DNA of 64,000 nt from Penicillus capitatus (taxonomy: Eukaryota > Chlorophyta): positions 372,001 through 436,000 of the forward strand of contig OZ287709.1 in NCBI GenBank assembly GCA_965649825.1, given 5' to 3'. Position 1 is the stretch's first letter. Each line of letters begins with the position of its first letter. Shown here one piece after another: positions 11,637 through 22,919 of the stretch. The translations under genes were made by a program, and so were the position numbers. Below the pieces are notes generated by a model. That model did not search any database. It saw only the letters and a list, made by a program, of their open reading frames with translations, and was not told where the DNA came from.

Positions 11637-12184
11637 TCACCATATGGGACGACGGTCCATCTGAGGTTTGATCGCTGTGAGCTTGCGCACCTCCGCATCA
11701 CTTCTTAACCGTAGGCGCTTTGTTTTCCCTGTCGAGTCCCTGCATCGCATAGGTTCTCGTCTCTGCAGAATACACCGCAGAAAGCGCTTGCCTTTGTGAA
11801 TTGGTGACGCTGAGGCATTCACTGCCGTCTGTGCTCACGAAGTTGCGTTGGGGGCATGCCGTCTTCGGCGACCTGCTTTGGGTCTCTCGAATGCCAATGC
11901 CGCCGACGTGGTGGACAAATTCGGCGTTAGCTTGGCGTCCTACGTTCGAAGGAATTTACCTTCAGGATTTGGCGCGAAAACGGCTCGGTCCACGTTTCCG
12001 CGTTCTCGTGCCCGACCACCAGGCTTTTGTCTTCGCTGTTACCTGCAAAAGCAACCTAGAAACGCAAACTTATCACCAAGGGAACACGCGGCAACTGCAA
12101 CATACCTTGCGGTGAAGTCGACCGACGGAAGTTGCCTTCGGAGTCCGAACACCTGCAAACGCGAAGAACTTCGCACACGAAGAT
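11637..12184 (-). CDS. Possible small basic multi-exon protein, low confidence
   Basis: The ATG at 12184 opens an Arg/Ser-rich N-terminus (MRYLRVRSSSRLQVFGLRRQ). A canonical-looking GTATGT..GCAG intron follows, then an exon containing EDKSLVVGHENAETW. Further downstream on the same strand a basic stretch (KTKRLRLRSDAEVRKL) runs to a stop near 11637. The N-terminus could be a transit or presequence. I could not close a single consistent frame and recognise no domain, so this may be one small organelle-targeted gene, two fragments, or partly noise. Confidence 0.3.
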
Positions 12185-13084
12185 AACGCATCAGTGTCGT
12201 CGACAGGTCAAGTGAAACTTGCCTATCGAACTCCAATGTTATGCGTCCGGATCTGCGCCACTCGGAGAATAGAAAGAGAAGCACAGGAAACGAGAAAGAC
12301 GAAAACGCCAACTCCATCCGTCTTTTATGGGCTGAGAAGTTCACGATGTGACGTCGCCTGACGTCAGACAACGTCGGAGGAAAGGGCGAATACAGGCGGA
12401 GCAGGAGCGTTTCGGAACGACTTGCTGACACACGTTTCTCAAAAACATCGAGTCCAACTGCCGATCGATGGCGTTTTAATGCCAGCAAGGCACATCGCAA
12501 TGCTCACCGCACCTGGCCGAAGGGCATGCGCATCTCATCAGACCGCCTGTCACATCAGAACCTACTGATCCCGCAAAAAGCTATGCTCTGTATCATGCCT
12601 GTTTGTCTAACCGATACCTATAGATTTCACATAGAAATGTGAAGCTTATTCTTGGCAAACAAGACTTAGATGTCCTCGATTTCGTCCTCCGATGGACTAT
12701 GGCCTTGAACAGAAAGCATCCGTTTCTTGCAGGTGGCTAACTTCGTTGATGCACATATCTGTTTTTGTTACTTTTCATTAAAGAATTCAGCACCCTCGCG
12801 TCGCGCTCTTTCACTCTCAATGCACATGACCTACAGATCGTTTGTGATTAAAAACAAAACTGTACTGATCATGTCCCTATCCACGGCAATCCCATCTTTG
12901 ATGCAACTGGTGTCGCAAGAAGTCAATGTTCTGACAGGATGGTCAAGGAATTCTGCTCAAACGTCGATTCCCGGCCGAGTTCGAGACAAGCCGCCATTGT
13001 TTGCCTGTCTCTGCATTTGCGCCATCTACAATGCGTTCTGGATGGCGTCTATTCGGGAGGTGACACTAGGTGACGTCAGTTCGG
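12185..13084. other. Intergenic, no supported gene
   Basis: Frames are present but show no family signal and no consistent splice pattern. One GATGTGAC motif occurs on the minus strand near 12547. The region separates the uncertain minus-strand gene from the glyoxalase gene. Confidence 0.35.
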
Positions 13085-13553
13085 ATGACCTCCCTGCGCC
13101 ACGTGCTGCTCCTGCAGCGAGACCTGCCAAAAGCCGTCTCCTTCTATCGAGATGGACTGGGACTCCAGCTGAGAGTCTTCACGGAGAAATGGGCTGAATT
13201 CGATGCGGGCGAAACGATCATCGCACTAAAGGCAGTCGAAGGGTGAGTCCCGTCCACGTCACGACAGACGTCCGTCCGAGTCCGCAGACACTTCTGTGCC
13301 ACACAGAGAAGCCTTCTGCACGGCAGGTTTCACGCCGATTCTCAACTTCGATGTGAAGGATCTGCAAGGAACGCTGACGAGACTGCTGCAGAAGGGCGGT
13401 ATGATGGACGGTCCGGTTCAGTATCAAACACAAGGAAAAGTGCGCTGACTCTTCGTGCGCAGATGAATGCGTAAAGGATCACTGAAGGTGGCAGCTGTAA
13501 GAGCCCCGGATGGACATATGATCGCTCTGTTTGAGAACGCCGAGGACGTGTAG
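13085..13553 (+). CDS. Glyoxalase/bleomycin-resistance fold (VOC) protein
   Basis: A small three-exon gene. Exon 1 (MTSLRHVLLLQRDLPKAVSF.. YRDGLGLQ.. FDAGETIIAL) shows the first beta-alpha-beta unit of a vicinal oxygen chelate fold. Exon 2 carries FTPILNFDVKDLQGTLTRLL and exon 3 carries VAAVRAPDGHMIALFENA then stop. The Asp/Pro/Asp-Gly-His element APDGH and the closing Glu of LFEN are typical metal-site positions of the family. Total length is about 120 residues, the usual size of a single VOC unit. The second intron (GTGCGC..GAAG) is 48 nt. The substrate cannot be told; lactoylglutathione lyase needs specific residues I cannot confirm. Confidence 0.75.
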
Positions 13554-13663
13554 CGTGTAGAGTTGCGCTCAACGAGCATCCGCACTTGTTTCTGATGACT
13601 TTAAGAGGCAAATGAAATCGACGAAATCTCCAGTCCGAGAGTGCACGAACATTTTGTGGCGGG

Positions 13664-16480
13664 ATGGCGGCGTCTACGCCGAAACTTTCGTGCGTACGAA
13701 ACGTCTCGATGGACCCATCGGTTCGCGCGATTGAGTTCAGAGTCGCATTCACATCGAATGTCTCTCTCGATGCATTCTATGTTTTTTTCAAAGTTGCCAT
13801 TGATCTTTCTGGAAATGTCGTATGTCACACACTTGTTCTGCACAGGAAAATGTTCACGTCATAGCAACAGAGAACGTAGGAGGAAGGACAGCGACTGTCT
13901 GCGCATTGCTTTCTGGTGCACAGTACTCTAACTCCAACATTCGATGTTTCGACGATGTGATCACTCAAATCTTCATCTGCAGCGCAAGTTGTTTGCGACT
14001 TCCACGCACCACGTCACACTCTTGAGCAGGCTCTCTGTCTCTTGAAAAGACTGGAGCAGTTTCGGTGGGCGAGTCGGATATAGAGAAAACAGATGGATAC
14101 TAAGTGCAGTCGGGACGATAAGACAAGACATCGACAAGAACAAGAAGCCGAGCACTTCACTGAGAGAAAAGAGTATCGACTCTGCGGCCTTTCATCTACT
14201 GTCGTCTTCTGACCGATACCCCTCCCCGGCTCGCTGACCAGAAGCGGTCCCATCACTGCTATCTCTTTCGAGCAGCATCTGCCGCCACAACTGCATTCTG
14301 ACGGACGAAAAGTCGAATTACTCCCGCAATGCGGCAGACGATGGAGGAGCGACGACATTGGAGGGAAATGCAACAGGAAGCATTGCCGATTGTCGGTTTG
14401 CCGAGAACCAAGCACACAAAAATGGCGCCAGTGCTTACCTCCAAGACTCCGCGTTCTCTGTTCAGCAGTGCCGTTTCACGACGGGGTCGGCAAAGCACGG
14501 CGGAGGAATATACGCACAAAATTCCAGAGTCTCTATAGAGAAGACATCGGCATCCGATCTCTCTGCGCGTGAGAACGGTGCTTTTATTGCGGCAGAAGCT
14601 AAGAGTTCAGTGATCATGGCAGGCAATTTAGTAAGCACTGCTACATCACGCAGAGGCGGCGCCGTTTTTCTTTCCGATTCCGATCTTAAAGCCAGAGACA
14701 CGCACATTTCGCAGTGTATAGCAGAAACTTACGGGGGCGCTATTAGTGGAAGCTTTTCATCACGTTTTTTGTGTCGCGACTGCGTTCTCGAAAACAACAA
14801 CGCAGAACACGGGGGTGCCATTTCCTTTGAGTACAGCGTAACGAACAGATCGCTGTACAGCTAGAGAAGAGCTTCATTCGAAACAACTCAGCCATCTTCG
14901 GAGGTATTCCTCGAGCACTAGAGACTACGAGATGGACAGACTTCTGTCTGCAGGGGGAATGAAGATCGTGGCTGATGGTACATCTGCTGCGTCAAACTGC
15001 TCTCTTGCAAGAAGCAATTGCGGAGTCGCCGCCGTGGTGGACACCGTCTTCACGAACAACACAGCAGGAACAGCAGGCGGTGCCATCTTTGCTGACAGAT
15101 TGCGAGGACTACTCGTTGTAAATCCAGTCGCATTGGTCAGGCAGATTTATGTACAATATCACATTTGAGTCCACTCACCGAGACAAACGTACGAACATGT
15201 ACGGGAGGGATATCCGCAACGGCTCACAGTATATCCTACCGGACTGTTCTGCTGTCAAAAGCATAGCCAAAACGGAGGGTATTTCGCCAGCCACTCCAGG
15301 AACATCCTGGAGTACCGTTCGCAGCGTCAAGTATCGAAACAGAACCGGTAGGTCTTTTCGCCTTCAACTCCCCGCACTTGACTCAGAACTTTTGTGGATT
15401 GAACTTTCTGCTCAGGGAAGACACCTCAAACGGTGCTCGCTTCTGCGGAAGTGAAATGCCTCTCACTTTTTGTGAGGAAAAGCAGAGAAACCAATCCCGA
15501 CGGTCTGTGCCAACCAGTCAACGGTTCGTTCAACATGTTAACAAAACACCGCTGGAGAAATGCCTTTCGCACATTGGTCTTCGCATGCGCAACGGGCGAC
15601 AGTTTTTCCGAGACGCGACCCACTGCCGAAGCGTCAGACACGGCAAACCGCGCTGGACGAAATGAAGAAAGGAAAAGCACAGACCCATGTCCAACCGTAC
15701 AGAATGGCTCACGCCACCCTGGTAGTCTCCATATCTTCATGCCTGTGTTACTCTGAAGCTTAGCGTCCTCAGATTCCTTTACCAAAGCAAATGACAGCTC
15801 TGAAGCTACTCAAGATATCCGGGTACGTCTAGCCGTGAATGGACAGTGGTGGTGTCAGCAATACATGTGTGTGCCTTTAGTCGGGCGTTGTGGCTTCGGA
15901 TGCGTCTCCCCACCCAAAGACAGCAATTGAGAGTTTCTTAGTCTCGACGCGTGTCGATATCCATGTCAAATTCTTCAGAAAGGGCAGCGACTCCTCTGAG
16001 TCCTTTCATAAAAGGGAATCGAGAGACGCATGCAAGCTGGACGATAGTTTCTTGAAGGATGATTACATTTTCATGTGGAAGATCGGCAGGAAGGGTCGAC
16101 TTGTTATCACCCTCAACACACCCCCGTTTTGTCGTATCCCTATGTATACCAGATGTATGTACATGGCAGTCGCAGGTGGTTTTTTCTGCACACCTGAGTT
16201 CGTCGAAGAGAAGAACTCGGAAAACCAGTCAGTGATTGTGGTTTCATTGGACGCCTCGATTTTCAAGTCCCCGCGGCTCGGCGTTCCTTCCCCTGCCTGG
16301 GGTGACCCCTACACGAGATACGTCCCATTGAACCTGATCCTCGAAGTGTGCATTGGAAAGAAGCTGGAGTACGTTGAGACCCTTTCAAAAACGATATACT
16401 GCCGTATACGTCAGAGTGAGAGCATGGACACAAACTTCCTTCAGCGGAAGAGCAAGAAGAAAACGTCAAATCGCCACTGA
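13664..16480 (+). CDS. Secreted-type right-handed beta-helix protein (Pmp-like repeats)
   Basis: The core (about 14270-15180) is a run of 20-25-residue beta-helix rungs with alternating Gly-Gly-Ala/Ile turns: DDGGATTLEGNATGS, HKNGASAYLQDS, AKHGGGIYAQNSRVS, TSRRGGAVFLSDSDLKA, TYGGAISGSFSS, AEHGGAISFEYS and TAGGAIFADRL. This is the pattern of chlamydial Pmp-type and related pectin-lyase-fold proteins, which in algae and oomycetes are large surface or secreted proteins. After the helix comes YGRDIRNGSQYILPD, and in a later exon (15890-16480) a non-repetitive domain containing VDIHVKFFRKGSDSSESF. Frame changes between exons imply several short introns, one ending at CTTTAG near 15880. The true start and end were not fixed, and 13664-14030 and everything past 15350 are assigned by continuity only. 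No enzyme active site was seen. Confidence 0.6.
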
Positions 16481-17473
16481 TGATCACAAAAGCGCTGAGT
16501 CTCTTCTCCTGCGATGGAGAATTCGATGTCGATCGAGCGCATTCCGCTGATAAATCTGCTATACACTTCCACAGTAATAGCTGTTTTTTCTCATGCCCGG
16601 ACACATCTAACAAAAAGCAGGACTTGGCTCTTCTTTTTATTGCCGTTTGCAAGGTTTATCACATACATGATCTGCAGGAAATCGAAGAGTGTAGTACGTA
16701 AAGCTTTTCTTTTCTGCAGTGTAGCCTGGAACCCTGTTTGTGATTTCCCCCTGCTGCCAATGGAATTCGCAATGACACAATTCATCAACATGGCATATAA
16801 GCCATACCTATACCTTTGGTTTTAGCCGTTTCGCATGAGTTCACCCAAGAGTGAATGGAAATAAAGAGGGAAACTCAATGGCCAACTGAGCCATGGTTAA
16901 TGCTGTTTTTCATGAGCGTGTTATGATTCACTCTGAATCTGGGTTGCTCTTGCGAGCTTGCCCGAACGCGCACTCGCAAGTCAGGACAAGTCTCACGATT
17001 CGCCTTTTGATGCACAATTAGACTAAGTGAAATTCATTCCGTCGACGAAAACGAATGCCGTGCGAAAGTCTGCGAAAAGGACGCCTTCTAATGAAGTCGA
17101 TCGAATGTCTTTTCTCGAAACTCAATCCGTCCGCGCTCGCGAAATGGGGCGAACTGCGAAGCTGATATCCTGTGACCACTTCGTGCACCTATCGGATTTG
17201 GATACAACCGGAGAAGCTGCGTTTGACATCCTCAATTCAAAAAGCATCTCTTGACGAGTCAGCACTAGAAAACGGGATACTTGTTAAGGTGCAGATGTGA
17301 CGCAGCACAGGTGAATTGAGAATTAGGCTGCCCTGCCCTGGGAGCAGGCGTAACAAAAGTTTTCCGTTGTCGTGTATCAAAACACTGCCGTTCATGCTGA
17401 ACCGAGCGTGCACAGAAGCATCCGTACAACACTTTGACGGCAACCAGATCTAACATATCGCTGTGGAGGAGAC
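16481..17473. other. Gap upstream of duplicated UBL/UBA fragment
   Basis: About 1 kb with no supported gene. A frame at 16480-16830 with hydrophobic codons and one at 17027-17254 (Arg/Lys/Ser-rich) are open, but neither shows a family signal. The end may include the 3' part of the beta-helix gene. Confidence 0.35.
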
Positions 17474-18046
17474 ATGAAGAAGAGGACGATGCCGTGCGCT
17501 CTCCTCCAGATTTGGATTGGGCACATGTTGATACAGACGAGGCTGAAGAGATACCAGATGAGCCACCGTCTTCCGAAGTCAATGTGAACCTCGTTGGTGA
17601 CGCGGACGAAGAGATCATGGTCGGTGGGGGTGACTTCGATCAAGGTGATCCATCGATTTGCGAGGTCTGCGAGTTAGACTGGCTGTTCTAGGCGAACTGG
17701 GCGGCGTTTCCTTGGAAGATATTGAACGGGTCATGGGTGGCGACGGGGATTCCACGAGTTCCCGGGCACTGTTCCCTCAGCTGCGACGACTGCTGGAAGG
17801 ACTTGACCCACATCTGCTGGATAGAAGATCAGACGTGGGCGATGGAGACAGCAGAGGCGATGGCGATGCAGCTGCATTCCTGCGAAGATTGCGTGAGCTC
17901 CTGAGTGTGTTGGGGAGCAGCCCTCAGTCGGAAGACCCCTATGGAGCTGGACCAAGCGGAGAAATGCAAGAGCAGACAGAAGAGTGAGAAAATCGCCAAA
18001 GGATCGTTCCGCGAACGAAAAAAGAGCCTGGAAGATGAGATTTTTG
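17474..18046 (+). pseudogene. Truncated duplicate of the UBL/UBA gene at 52 kb
   Basis: These 573 bp match 51923-52495 of the opposite strand at about 97-98 % by eye, without obvious indels. The left break falls exactly where the source gene has a splice acceptor (TTTCAG before ATGAAG), but here the CAG is missing and unrelated sequence precedes it. The right break follows GATTTTTG, beyond the source stop codon, so 3' flank was copied too. The copy keeps the short non-coding parts between exons, so it arose at DNA level and not from mRNA. It lacks the ubiquitin-like and UBA exons and a promoter, so it is most likely a non-functional fragment, although its frames are still largely open. Confidence 0.85.
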
Positions 18047-18897
18047 TTCGGGTAGAGATCCCTTCGCTTCTTCCCGAACTTGGCGCGAAAGTTGCCATTC
18101 CCAGCTGGAACTCATCCATCTCAGGGCAAAAATGGCAGACAAAACCAAGTCAAGTCGGATGGGACGTCCCTCCTCACTTTCCACCACAAAAACTGAACCG
18201 CGTGGGCTGCTCGCAATGCTCCAATAGCAACACTGCTTCAGGTCGAAGCCCATAGTTAACGAGACGCTAACTTCGACATGCGCCCACCCGTGACGATTCT
18301 ACTGCCGACTTTTGGCGACATCTTCTCCACCAAAGATCTCTTCACCGGTGACTTTGGCGACAGAACGACATGCTTTCGCAACGATTCACTTAACAATTTT
18401 ACCGACGTCTAACATCGTTTCGTGTCGATTCTCCCGACGACTTTTGACTGTTTCTGTGTGATAACATTTTCGTCGCCTTGAGTGCTTTGATTCTATGATC
18501 TCCATATGTAACACAAGGTATTCAAGATTTCAGCATATGCTTTTTATTTTGTCAGTTGCCGTAGCCTTCAATGCGTTATCGCCGCTTTTCTAAGTCAACG
18601 CATCCGTCAAAAAGTCTTTGAAATTATCGTATTAAAACAATGAACTTTGTCAGCAAAAATCTTCTTAATCAGAAAATAAGTTGAAAACGTCTAGAATGCC
18701 GAGAACAGTGTCCTCCATCTGATAGATAGTTGGCGCATGACCCACTATTGTGCTGAAAGGTCGACGATCTACATGTCTTAAAACCATCCGTGATCGTGGA
18801 TGCTCAATAATCCGCTAATGATTCTAGATGACACTGCTTAGCGTTAAACGCATCGCTCGCCGTTGCCCTTCTCGCTTATCCGACGGTAGCCCCGACA
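18047..18897. other. Intergenic, upstream of BOR1 homologue
   Basis: No coding signal on either strand. Base composition turns A+T-rich around 18450-18700. It likely contains the promoter of the anion exchanger gene. No repeat or RNA gene was recognised. Confidence 0.4.
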
Positions 18898-21375
18898 ATG
18901 AATTCCACGGGACAAACAAACGGACTAGCCGCCCTCGGTAAGGGAATCGTTGCCGATTACCGAGGGCGTCGTCCTTGGTACCTCGACGACTGGCGAGAAG
19001 GAATTAACTCGGGCTTCAGGTTTTACTGTCGCATCTGTCCTCCTACTTACTCTCGACCTCATCTCTCTCAGGATCTTTGCCCCGGCGACCTACATCTTCT
19101 TTGCTTCTGCTATCCCTGCTCTAGCCTTCGGCGAACAAATCGACCATGCAACAGGCTTGATTATGTGGCCTTAATACTTACTCTCCCTAAATTCATCCCT
19201 ATTTCAGATGGTGCGCTGAACGGCGTCAACATTCTTGCCGCTACCGCTATCTGCGGTTTACTCCAAGTGCGATCAGACAGCAGAACTCCTGGATACTGAG
19301 AACTGTCGTCTCAGGCATTCTTTGGAGGACAGCCGTTGTTGATCGTGGGCGTTGCCCAACCAGTTGTGATTGTTTACATCTTTATGTACGACTTTCTCAA
19401 GGACCAAGACAAAATTGATCTTTACCTGCCATGGGCTGCTTGGACGTGCATCTGGGCTGCACTCTTTATTGCATTGTTGGCGATTGCCAATGTCTGCACC
19501 TTTATTGATAAATTCACTCGGTTCAGTGGGGAGCTGTTCGGAATGCTGATCGGCATTCTATTTATGCAGCAAGCGATCACCGGTCTCGTCGACGAGTTCA
19601 AGGTAGACAAGAACCTTGATACGGAAGAACGCAATACAGAAGATCCTTTTGATCCCTCCAGTTATCACTGGCGACTCGTCAATGGACTATGGAGTCTCGT
19701 AAGGATTATCTCTCTGCACCTTGAGAGAAATGAGGCATGTATGTGATAGTTACTGGCACTGGGATTACTCTTCTCTTCTCTCGTTCTACACGGGGCTCGT
19801 ACATGGCGATTTGCTAAAGGATGGATACGTGCTGTTATGGCAGACTATGGTGTTCCTCTGATGATCGCTCTCTGGACGGTGCCTTGGTTTCTATTGTCGG
19901 ATGGATTCCTGCAGCGAACCCTTGGTGTTTTCTAGGGGATATCTTATGCGTTGAAAGGAGCTCCTAGCAACATTCCTCGTCGTCTCAATATTCCCAACAC
20001 GTGGGATGAGGATAGAACATGGAAATCAGCCCGCGATCTGGGAGAAGTGGATGGTTGGCTGATAGCCGCCTCGATTGTTCCGGGTGCGATTATTGCCGTG
20101 CTCTACTACTTTGATCACAATATCTCTTCCAAACTCGCCCAGCAGAAAGAATATCATCTCAAGAAACCTCCTGCCTATCACTATGATTTCCTGCTTTTGG
20201 CTGCGATGACCGTTCTTTGTGGTTTACTGGGACTGCCTCCGGCGAACGGAGCCATTCCGCAGTCGCCGATGCACACCAAGAGTTTGGCATCCCTGAAGAA
20301 GCAACTGGTGAAACGCGACACGAAAAGAGAGAGCAAAGTGAAGTCGTCAAAGAGCACACCGAATCTGGATCATTTAGAGGACACGGTGGAGGAACTGTCT
20401 GCGGCTAAAGACAAAACAAATATGCCATCCTTGCCCAAAGCTCGATCGGCACAGGAGCTGACAGCGACAAATATGCAAGGTCACACGACAAATGCCGTTC
20501 GGCCCGTGTCCAACAGTCCAGAGACCGTCACCGAAACTGTTCCAGCTGTAGAGGTGCGTCACCTTGTCTGAAAAGACTGTCGAAGAGCGTTCTGCCTTTT
20601 GTGGGTATAGGTCAAAGAACAGCGTCTGTCGAATCTTATTCAGTCCATGCTGGTTGCACTGTGTTTATGCGTGACGCCCGTATTGCAAGAAATACCGAAA
20701 TCCGTACTGTGGGGATACTTTGCTTACATGGCCATTGTTAACTTGCCAGGAAGTGAATTCTGGGATCGCATTCTTTTACTAGCAACAGACAAGAAGCGCA
20801 GATTTCGATTGCTGGAAGCACCGCATCCAGCATACTTAGAAACTGTTCCAACGGGAACCATTGCCCGGTTCACAATACTGCAGATGGTGTTGCTGTTCAT
20901 TGTCTGGGGGATTACATTCGCGGGAGTGAGCATCCATCCCTGGCCACCTTTCCGTTCTAAAGAGCTGTGATCTGTGCAGTTCTATGGAATTGTCTTTCCC
21001 ATCGTGATTATGCTCGTCGTGCCTGCTCGGCAGTACCTGATGCCGAGAGTCTTTCGGCTCGAGCACCTTCGAGAGCTCGACATGGCAGAGTACGAAGAAG
21101 CGCCGCCGATCGAACACGACGAAGCACTCATGGTCACACCATTCCTAACGAAATCCTGCCCAGACACACTGTGTTCCTCCTAGACAACTGGATTGGATGG
21201 TGCCTTGGAAGATGAGATGCTGCGTGAGCAACTCGATCAAGAGATTGTGGGCACCAGTGTGAAGCATCATCTCACACGAGAAGAGATTTCCAAACGACGT
21301 CGAAGCATGCAGGAATCGGCCGATATACGAGTGGAAGAGGGATCTCATTGTTTGAAGGACACACTGCCAAAGTAG
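18898..21375 (+). CDS. BOR1: BOR1-type borate/bicarbonate (SLC4) transporter
   Basis: A multi-exon gene covering the SLC4 core. Recognisable blocks include [36 protein letters not shown] (continuing [10 protein letters not shown]), [174 protein letters not shown] and MAEYEEAPP. These match plant and fungal BOR1 borate exporters, including the YHYDFLLL and [15 protein letters not shown] signatures. A hydrophilic insert (about 20300-20570) replaces the plant loop, and a soluble C-terminal tail ends at 21375. At least seven introns of about 45-60 nt are used, for example GTAAGG..GATAG at 19698-19748. Plasma-membrane export of borate is the family role; anion specificity is not proven here. Confidence 0.9.
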
Positions 21376-21785
21376 ATACTGCAGCGTTCCTCCGAAGAGG
21401 AACAGATTCTTTGCTGGAAGCTGTTATTTCATGAAGTGAACACCGATGTTAAGTTGCTAGAGTCACGCAACTGGTAGAATGATAAGCCCTGTCTGCTCAA
21501 ATCACTCACTCCCTCCGCTCGAATACCGAATCCCGTAGCGCTAAATAAAGTTGCCTAACAAGGGCAGAATGCGAGGTATCGAGAATTCGCATGCTCTCGT
21601 GGATATTTTGAGAACCCGCAGGAAGGAAGGTTTTCACGCAGAACAGATCGTTGGCTTCTTCGTTGTTTCAATTCGTCTATGCTGCAGGCTTTCCTGTTTT
21701 CATGCTTTGCTGAATACGGCTTGCTTCGGCACAACAGATGTGACCATCGCAGCCCGTGATGCCTCCTTCTATGCTGCATTGATTG
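21376..21785. other. Promoter region of KTI12
   Basis: About 410 bp between the transporter stop and the KTI12 ATG. No gene recognised. A GATGTGAC motif lies near 21737, about 50 bp before the ATG. Confidence 0.4.
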
Positions 21786-22912
21786 ATGCCTCTCGTTGTT
21801 CTGTGTGGACAACCTTCAAGTGGGAAAACGACCGTCTGCCGACGCCTCGCCGAACGATTCCTTCAGCGCGGTCTTGCCGTCCGGGAAATACGAATCGAGA
21901 CGGACGTCGCTCTCGACAAGAACGAAGCCTATCAAAGTGGACTTCGTGCCGTCAGTGTACTTACCCACTCGATGCGTTATGGTTTCAGATAGCGGCGCGC
22001 AAAAGACGGCGCAAAGTGCCCTGCGTTCTGCTGTCGAGCGAGAATTGACCAATCGTTCGACTGTCGTCCTGCTCGACGCCCTCAACAACATCAAAGTGAA
22101 AAATCGCCGTCTCTTAACGCGACATACGCTAGAGGAGGGTTTAGGGGTGTCGGTATGAGATTTGGTGTCTAGCGAGAGCCGCCGCCACGCGTTACTGTCT
22201 CCTGCACGTCGCCACGAGTAACGAGATCTGCCGAAAGCGAAACGCCTCGAGTCCTCAGCCTTATCTCCTCGAAATGTTTCTCCCGTTTCTCTGAGATATC
22301 TCTGGCGACTGTCTGTCGTGGTCAGATTCGAAGATCTGCTGTCCGCCTTTGAACACCCCATATCACAGAATCGTTGGGATTCGCCGCTCTTCACTGTCGG
22401 GACGGATCCGGCAGGCGAAGAAGACGACGCCGTATTCGATTCCGTCGTGCGTTGGATCTGCGGAGAAGAGAATAAGACAGCAGCACCGTCTCTGAGCCCC
22501 ACAGACGCGACATCTGACCCACCCCTTGCACAAACGAACCTGCAGCACGACATCGACAGAGCCGCCACTGTAGACGAGCCTCTTCACCAAGAGCACCTTT
22601 CACGACACTGCATCGCAGGAAATTATCACAAGGTTGACGGAGATTCAGAGGGAGGTGGGGAGCGAGGCCGTTGGCACAGTGAACTTTGGATTGTCCTTAC
22701 CTTCTTTACACCTCGACCGACCGATAACCGTCACAGGTCTTTTGCGCTTTATTCCCTAAGTCTTTTTTGTAGGCTTTGTACATGCAGAGCTGCGTCGACT
22801 GAAAAGGGGATTCCTCAAACTCGCTACGCAATTGCACTACTCTAGAGTGACCAATCCCCAATCCGCCGAGCTTCTGTTCATAGAATTTCTCCAGCAGAAT
22901 TTGGAGATCTGA
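21786..22912 (+). CDS. KTI12: KTI12-like P-loop protein (Elongator-associated)
   Basis: The ATG at 21786 gives MPLVVLCGQPSSGKTTVCRR, a Walker A P-loop. Next come TAQSALRSAVERELTNRSTV, VVLLDALNNIKG, RYEIWCLARAA and CLLHVATSNEICRKRN (the Y/W-C-LAR-A signature), then VRFEDLLSAFEHPISQNRWD plus SPLFTV, and a C-terminal HAELRRLKRGFLKLATQLH ending FLQQNLEI. KTI12 is the nucleotide-binding partner of Elongator, needed for tRNA wobble-uridine modification (mcm5/mcm5s2), and is related to the tRNA-Sec kinase PSTK. Introns are very short, for example about 34 nt at 21957 and 37 nt (GTCTTT..TTGTAG) at 22738. Length is about 280-300 residues, normal for the family. It ends 7 bp before the next start codon. 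Confidence 0.85.
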
Positions 22913-22919
22913 TTCTGAG

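Noticed and set aside
12727-13197. Plus-strand frame of 156 codons upstream of the glyoxalase gene
   Set aside because: Its 3' half is the wrong frame of glyoxalase exon 1, and the 5' half has no motif.
21816-22568. Minus-strand frame of 250 codons
   Set aside because: Antisense to KTI12 exons, which are firmly identified.
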